This document shows, one piece after another, positions 20,872 to 21,981 of a stretch of 21,981 nucleotides of DNA. Source of the stretch: Chloroflexota bacterium (GTDB lineage: Bacteria; Chloroflexota; Anaerolineae; B4-G1); NCBI GenBank assembly GCA_024232355.1, contig JAAEPW010001017.1, positions 1 to 21,981 on the forward strand, in the 5' to 3' direction. The notes below the pieces were generated by a model. It saw only the letters and a program-made list of their open reading frames with translations. It made no database searches and was not told the origin of the DNA. How positions within the stretch are numbered: the stretch's first letter is position 1; every line of letters starts with the position of its first letter. Both the position numbers and the translations under genes were made by a program.

Positions 20872-21744
20872 ATGACCGAAAATCCTATTCGTATCGGCGT
20901 CATCGGCGGCAGCGGCCTCTACCAGATGAAGGGCCTGACCGACGTCGAGGAACGCACCATCACCACCCCCTTTGGCGATCCGTCTGGCCCCATCGTCATC
21001 GGTACGTTGGAGGGCGCGCGCGTCGCTTTTGTGGCCCGGCACGGGCAGGGCCACCGCCTGATGCCCACCGAGGTCAATTACCGGGCCAATATCTTTGCTC
21101 TCAAGAGCCTGGGCGTCGAGCACGCCATCTCGATCTCGGCCTGCGGTTCCCTGCGAGAGCATATGCCACCCGGTGAGGTCGTCGTCCCCGACCAGTTGTT
21201 CGATTTCACCAAAAAGCGGACCTACACTTTTTTCGGCGATGGCCTGGTGTCTCACATTGGCGTGGCGGATCCGTTCTGCGCGCATCTGTCTGCCCTCATC
21301 AGCGACGCGGTGGAAGAATCTGGCGGGACCGTGCACCGGGGCGGTCGTTTCATCACCATCGAAGGACCGCGTTTCTCCACCAGGGGGGAGAGCCACACCT
21401 TTCGCGCCTGGGGGATGGACATCATCGGCATGACGGCTTCGCCCGAGGCATTCCTGGCCCGCGAGGCCGAAATGTGCTACGCGACAATGGCCCACGTCAC
21501 TGATTACGATGTCTGGCACGAGACGGAGGAGCCGGTCACTGTCGAGGCGTTGCTGGCGACGTTGGCTGCCAACACCGAGTTGGCCCAAAACGCGCTGCGT
21601 GGGGTGGTCGCTAAATTGGCTGCCGTGGAGCGAGACTGCGAGTGTGGTTCGACGCTGGCGATGGCCCTCATCACCCAACGCGATCTGATCCCGGCAGAGA
21701 CCAAAGAAAAACTAGCGCCTCTCGTGGGAAAATATTTGGAATAG
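20872..21744 (+). CDS. mtnP: S-methyl-5'-thioadenosine phosphorylase
   Basis: The protein has 290 residues, the full length of the PNP/MTAP family. It phosphorolyses methylthioadenosine to adenine and methylthioribose-1-phosphate in the methionine salvage pathway. Visible motifs: GVIGGSGLY (about 9-17, phosphate loop), ARHGQGH at about 58-64, NYRANIFALKSLG, SACGSLRE, EGPRFSTRGES at about 165-175, the purine-site MTASPEAFLAREAEM and THVTDYD-like AHVTDYDVWH. The SACGS and TDYDVW pattern fits MTAP rather than guanosine phosphorylase. The ATG follows AAGGAGA at good spacing. It is separated from the GT-C gene by 67 bp with its own promoter-like boxes. Confidence 0.93.
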   Translation: MTENPIRIGVIGGSGLYQMKGLTDVEERTITTPFGDPSGPIVIGTLEGARVAFVARHGQGHRLMPTEVNYRANIFALKSLGVEHAISISACGSLREHMPPGEVVVPDQLFDFTKKRTYTFFGDGLVSHIGVADPFCAHLSALISDAVEESGGTVHRGGRFITIEGPRFSTRGESHTFRAWGMDIIGMTASPEAFLAREAEMCYATMAHVTDYDVWHETEEPVTVEALLATLAANTELAQNALRGVVAKLAAVERDCECGSTLAMALITQRDLIPAETKEKLAPLVGKYLE

Positions 21745-21814
21745 CTTGACGCAATTGGCATCATGATTTGCGCAATGTCACTTGTATTCACCTTTTGAGT
21801 TGGGCAGAAATTTG
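21745..21814. other. short gap after mtnP
   Basis: No gene, T-tract hairpin or promoter is evident in these 70 bp, between the mtnP stop and the palindromic repeat. Confidence 0.5.
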
Positions 21815-21962
21815 CTACCGGACACTTTTCACATACGAGCGGGATATGTTAATTTTTTGCCACGAATTGCACGAATTTTCACAAATTCCCCCCCACATTC
21901 GGTGCAACCTACGGTTGCCTTAATTCGTGCAATTCGTGGCTAAAGAAAAAAGTGTCCGGTAG
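21815..21962. repeat. 148-bp nested palindromic (MITE-like) repeat
   Basis: The outer arms CTACCGGACACTTTT (21815-21829) and its exact inverse (21948-21962) enclose a second perfect 19-bp pair, GCCACGAATTGCACGAATT (21859-21877) with its inverse at 21922-21940. The core has GGTGCAACCTAC...TTAATTCGTG, shared with 2777-2805. Outer 15-bp and inner 19-bp pairs give a cruciform-capable unit with no gene. Flanks show no clear target duplication. Confidence 0.85.
21901..21929 (+). repeat. dispersed repeat, copy 2
   Basis: This is the intact copy of the 29-bp segment at 2777-2805 (28 of 29). It lies inside the 148-bp palindromic unit, so the left copy is probably a decayed member of the same family. 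Confidence 0.75.
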
Positions 21963-21981
21963 TGAAGGCAGAAAAACAATG

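Noticed and set aside
20668..21678. 336-codon open frame on the minus strand over mtnP
   Set aside because: Antisense shadow of a GC-rich gene whose plus-strand product is clearly MTA phosphorylase.
1..21981. CRISPR array, tRNA or rRNA genes
   Set aside because: No spaced direct repeats, cloverleaf with a GGTTCGA-type arm, or rRNA-like sequence was noticed on either strand.

Overview
The window reads as chromosomal DNA of a GC-rich bacterium, most likely Chloroflexota (Anaerolineae-like), carrying an integrated AT-richer conjugative-type element. The phylum call is an inference from gene content: FhaA- and FhaB-type FHA proteins, a lipobox ExeM/NucH-type nuclease, a GT-C membrane protein, an MTA phosphorylase, TFIIB-type zinc-ribbon proteins and scattered palindromic repeats. 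No rRNA, tRNA or CRISPR was seen.

Left chromosomal part (1-6459): a MITE-like inverted-repeat unit; a run of two small membrane proteins and two TFIIB-type zinc-ribbon proteins; then a 1184-residue secreted multidomain nuclease lipoprotein.

Integrated element (about 6460-17076, about 10.6 kb): its ends can be placed from the sequence. A 19-bp arm just inside the left end is the inverted copy (17/19) of one just inside the right end. Both sit at equal distance from a shared ATTCTC, the geometry of large-serine-recombinase attL and attR. Joining the ends in silico extends the serine recombinase frame by 36 codons and puts an otherwise orphan terminator 14 nt after the new stop. Joining the two flanks rebuilds a TTGTAA-17 bp-TATAAT promoter for fhaA. 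So attP appears to lie inside the recombinase gene and attB inside a host promoter spacer. Cargo and core genes, left to right: two unknown genes; a tyrosine recombinase under a near-consensus promoter; small DNA-binding-like proteins; a predicted antisense RNA; two unknown genes; a prim-pol with a C-terminal CHC2 zinc finger; a basic peptide, a coiled-coil protein and a small CTG-start protein; a leaderless ribbon-helix-helix regulator; an SpdB-like membrane protein with a dnaX-like slippery site leading into an HTH domain; an FtsK-like DNA translocase; a small membrane protein; and the serine recombinase. Prim-pol, SpdB-like protein, FtsK-type Tra and integrase together match the actinomycete AICE plan, which moves double-stranded DNA with one translocase.

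Right chromosomal part (17077-21981): fhaA, fhaB, a short-chain dehydrogenase with an atypical active site, a GT-C-like membrane protein whose start codon abuts an 8-bp tandem repeat, mtnP, and a 148-bp nested palindromic repeat.

The most noteworthy points are the recombinase tail swap on integration, the split fhaA promoter, the candidate -1 frameshift in the SpdB-like gene, and the predicted ~63-nt antisense RNA.
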